Shown: positions 62,973 to 64,000 of the stretch, piece after piece
Numbering within the stretch: position 1 is the stretch's first letter
Layout of the letters: each line of letters starts with the position of its first letter
Origin: Amphirosellinia nigrospora
Lineage: Eukaryota > Ascomycota > Sordariomycetes > Xylariales > Xylariaceae
DNA length: 64,000 nucleotides
Assembly (NCBI GenBank): GCA_004123355.1
Contig: SCHM01000001.1
Span: 3,526,001 to 3,590,000 of the forward strand
Direction: 5' to 3'
The notes under the pieces: generated by a model
What the model was told of the DNA's origin: nothing
Databases searched by the model: none
What the model saw: the letters and a program-made list of their open reading frames with translations, nothing else
Position numbers and translations under genes: made by a program

Positions 62973-63338
62973 ATGGCGCCGAAATATTCCACCGGCCAAA
63001 CCGTCCGCTACAAGCCCGTCGGTGGTCAGTGTTATTGCATCCTTCTATGACTATGGCCCAACTATCTTCCCCGCTAACTCGATACTTCAATTCAGGGCCA
63101 GATTCCAACACGTCAGAGAGCACTGGCAAAATCACGGATGTCCTCACCGAGCCGGGCATGCAGGCAGACCGTAATGTGCAGGCCAGTCGCCAGGAGCCTC
63201 GTTACGAGGTTAGTAGCAATCTATGTGTTCAACACCTGGAGATTGAAGACTGAGCGGTCCCAACTATCATAGATCCAAAACGACAATACCGGCAAACTGA
63301 CTAGCGTCTACGAGGCTAACATTCTTGGTCGCGCTTAA
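62973..63338 (+). CDS. Hypervirulence-associated protein, TUDOR domain (HVA1-like)
   Basis: Three exons, 62973-63024, 63096-63208 and 63273-63338, give 76 aa with clean phases (1, then 0). The protein starts MAPKYSTGQTVRYKPVGGPD, continues STGKITDVLTEPGMQADRNV and PRYEIQNDNTGKLTSVYEAN, and ends ILGRA. This matches the small HVA1/DUF2945 TUDOR-like family, in which the beta-barrel is formed by the GxxVxYKPVGG and YEIxNxxTGKxTxxYExNIL segments. It is a single-domain cytosolic or nuclear protein of unclear biochemistry, found widely in fungi and bacteria. The start codon has a good context (aaccATGG). The frame is intact. Confidence 0.87.
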
Positions 63339-64000
63339 GTACGAATGGACTTCGGTCGATTTTGGCATTCGGCAAAGTGATCTTTGGTTTAAAAGGATGT
63401 TAGTATTTGCTGGCTCTGGTGGAAAACACATGTTTAGTTGTAAGCAACTCGGGGTATTACCTAATTATCGGTAGTTGCTATTAGTCCTACAACAAACGCC
63501 TGCAGCCACACAAAGCCATACCCTGTATAATAGTAAGGGAACAGTCTGCTCTACCTAGTTTGAACAGAACTATTATTATCAATATAAGGCCTCCCATATA
63601 CGCACATGTGAACTTTGTGCCTATGATTGTCACCTCCCCCCAGGCCAATGTCCCCCGCAAACTGTTGAAAACGTTGCACTTCCCTTAGTTAGGGTTATCA
63701 GAATGTAAGTAGATACACCTACCATATTCACGGCCAGCAAACTCTCAATAAACGGCGGCCTCTACCCCTTAGGCTGACCTTCCATAATTCTTATGACGGT
63801 ATTTACGTCATCTTTCTAGTGCAATAGCCCTGAAGGACATAAGACCCCCCGGGTCGTACTGTTCCTCTGATGATCCCAAGTCTATAGGACCATCGGGTAG
63901 CTACGTGCATTCCATCAATCATCTTGCGGACTACCTACTTATTCACCATGTATCTCGAGATACATGATATCAAGCAAATTCTTGAAAATCTGCAAGTAGC
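63339..64000. other. Intergenic to window end
   Basis: Holds the 3' side of the HVA1-like gene. No further gene is recognised. Confidence 0.45.

Overview
The window looks like nuclear DNA of a filamentous ascomycete, probably a Sordariomycete. The genes have short GT-AG introns (about 50-200 bp). The protein families are typical of this group: fungal Zn-finger regulators, a Cdc25-type RasGEF, a Tea4/Bud14-type SH3 polarity protein, secreted GH16 and GH18 enzymes, and a TUDOR-domain HVA1-like protein. A TA-rich, CpA-poor block of about 18 kb looks like the product of repeat-induced point mutation (RIP). The species call is an inference; no marker gene is present.

Layout. 1-7 kb: a GPI-anchored GH16 glucanase-like gene and a C2H2 / fungal-specific-domain transcription factor, both on the minus strand. 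7-18.9 kb: a long stretch with no recognisable gene apart from one weak ORF. 18.9-22.9 kb: a Cdc25-family RasGEF (minus strand) with SH3, WW-like, RasGEF-N and catalytic domains. 23-34.8 kb: mostly non-coding, with a broken coiled-coil gene, a hairpin-forming inverted repeat around 29.6-30.25 kb, and a hydrophilic fungal protein gene (minus strand) with several CRE-type TGACGTCN sites in and upstream of it. 34.8-53.03 kb: the AT-rich RIP block. It holds a DNA transposon with GC-rich terminal inverted repeats, a small LTR-type element with an internal minisatellite, an 86-87 bp tandem repeat, a 47-base T run, and GC islands that mark other element remains. 53-64 kb: a GH18 chitinase-like gene, the Tea4/Bud14-type gene, a VOC/glyoxalase-family gene and a small HVA1/TUDOR gene, all on the plus strand.

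How the genes relate. There is no obvious pathway cluster. GH16 and GH18 act on glucan and chitin in the cell wall. The RasGEF and Tea4-like proteins belong to growth signalling and polarity. The rest are regulators or stress-type proteins.

The most striking whole-window signal concerns gene integrity. Several strongly conserved host genes (transcription factor, RasGEF, hydrophilic protein, Tea4-like, VOC) change frame repeatedly at single-base differences, mostly one base missing from a short homopolymer. GH16, GH18 and HVA1 read cleanly through every intron. This looks more like consensus error than gene death, but it needs read-level evidence. All reading here was by eye; no similarity search was run.
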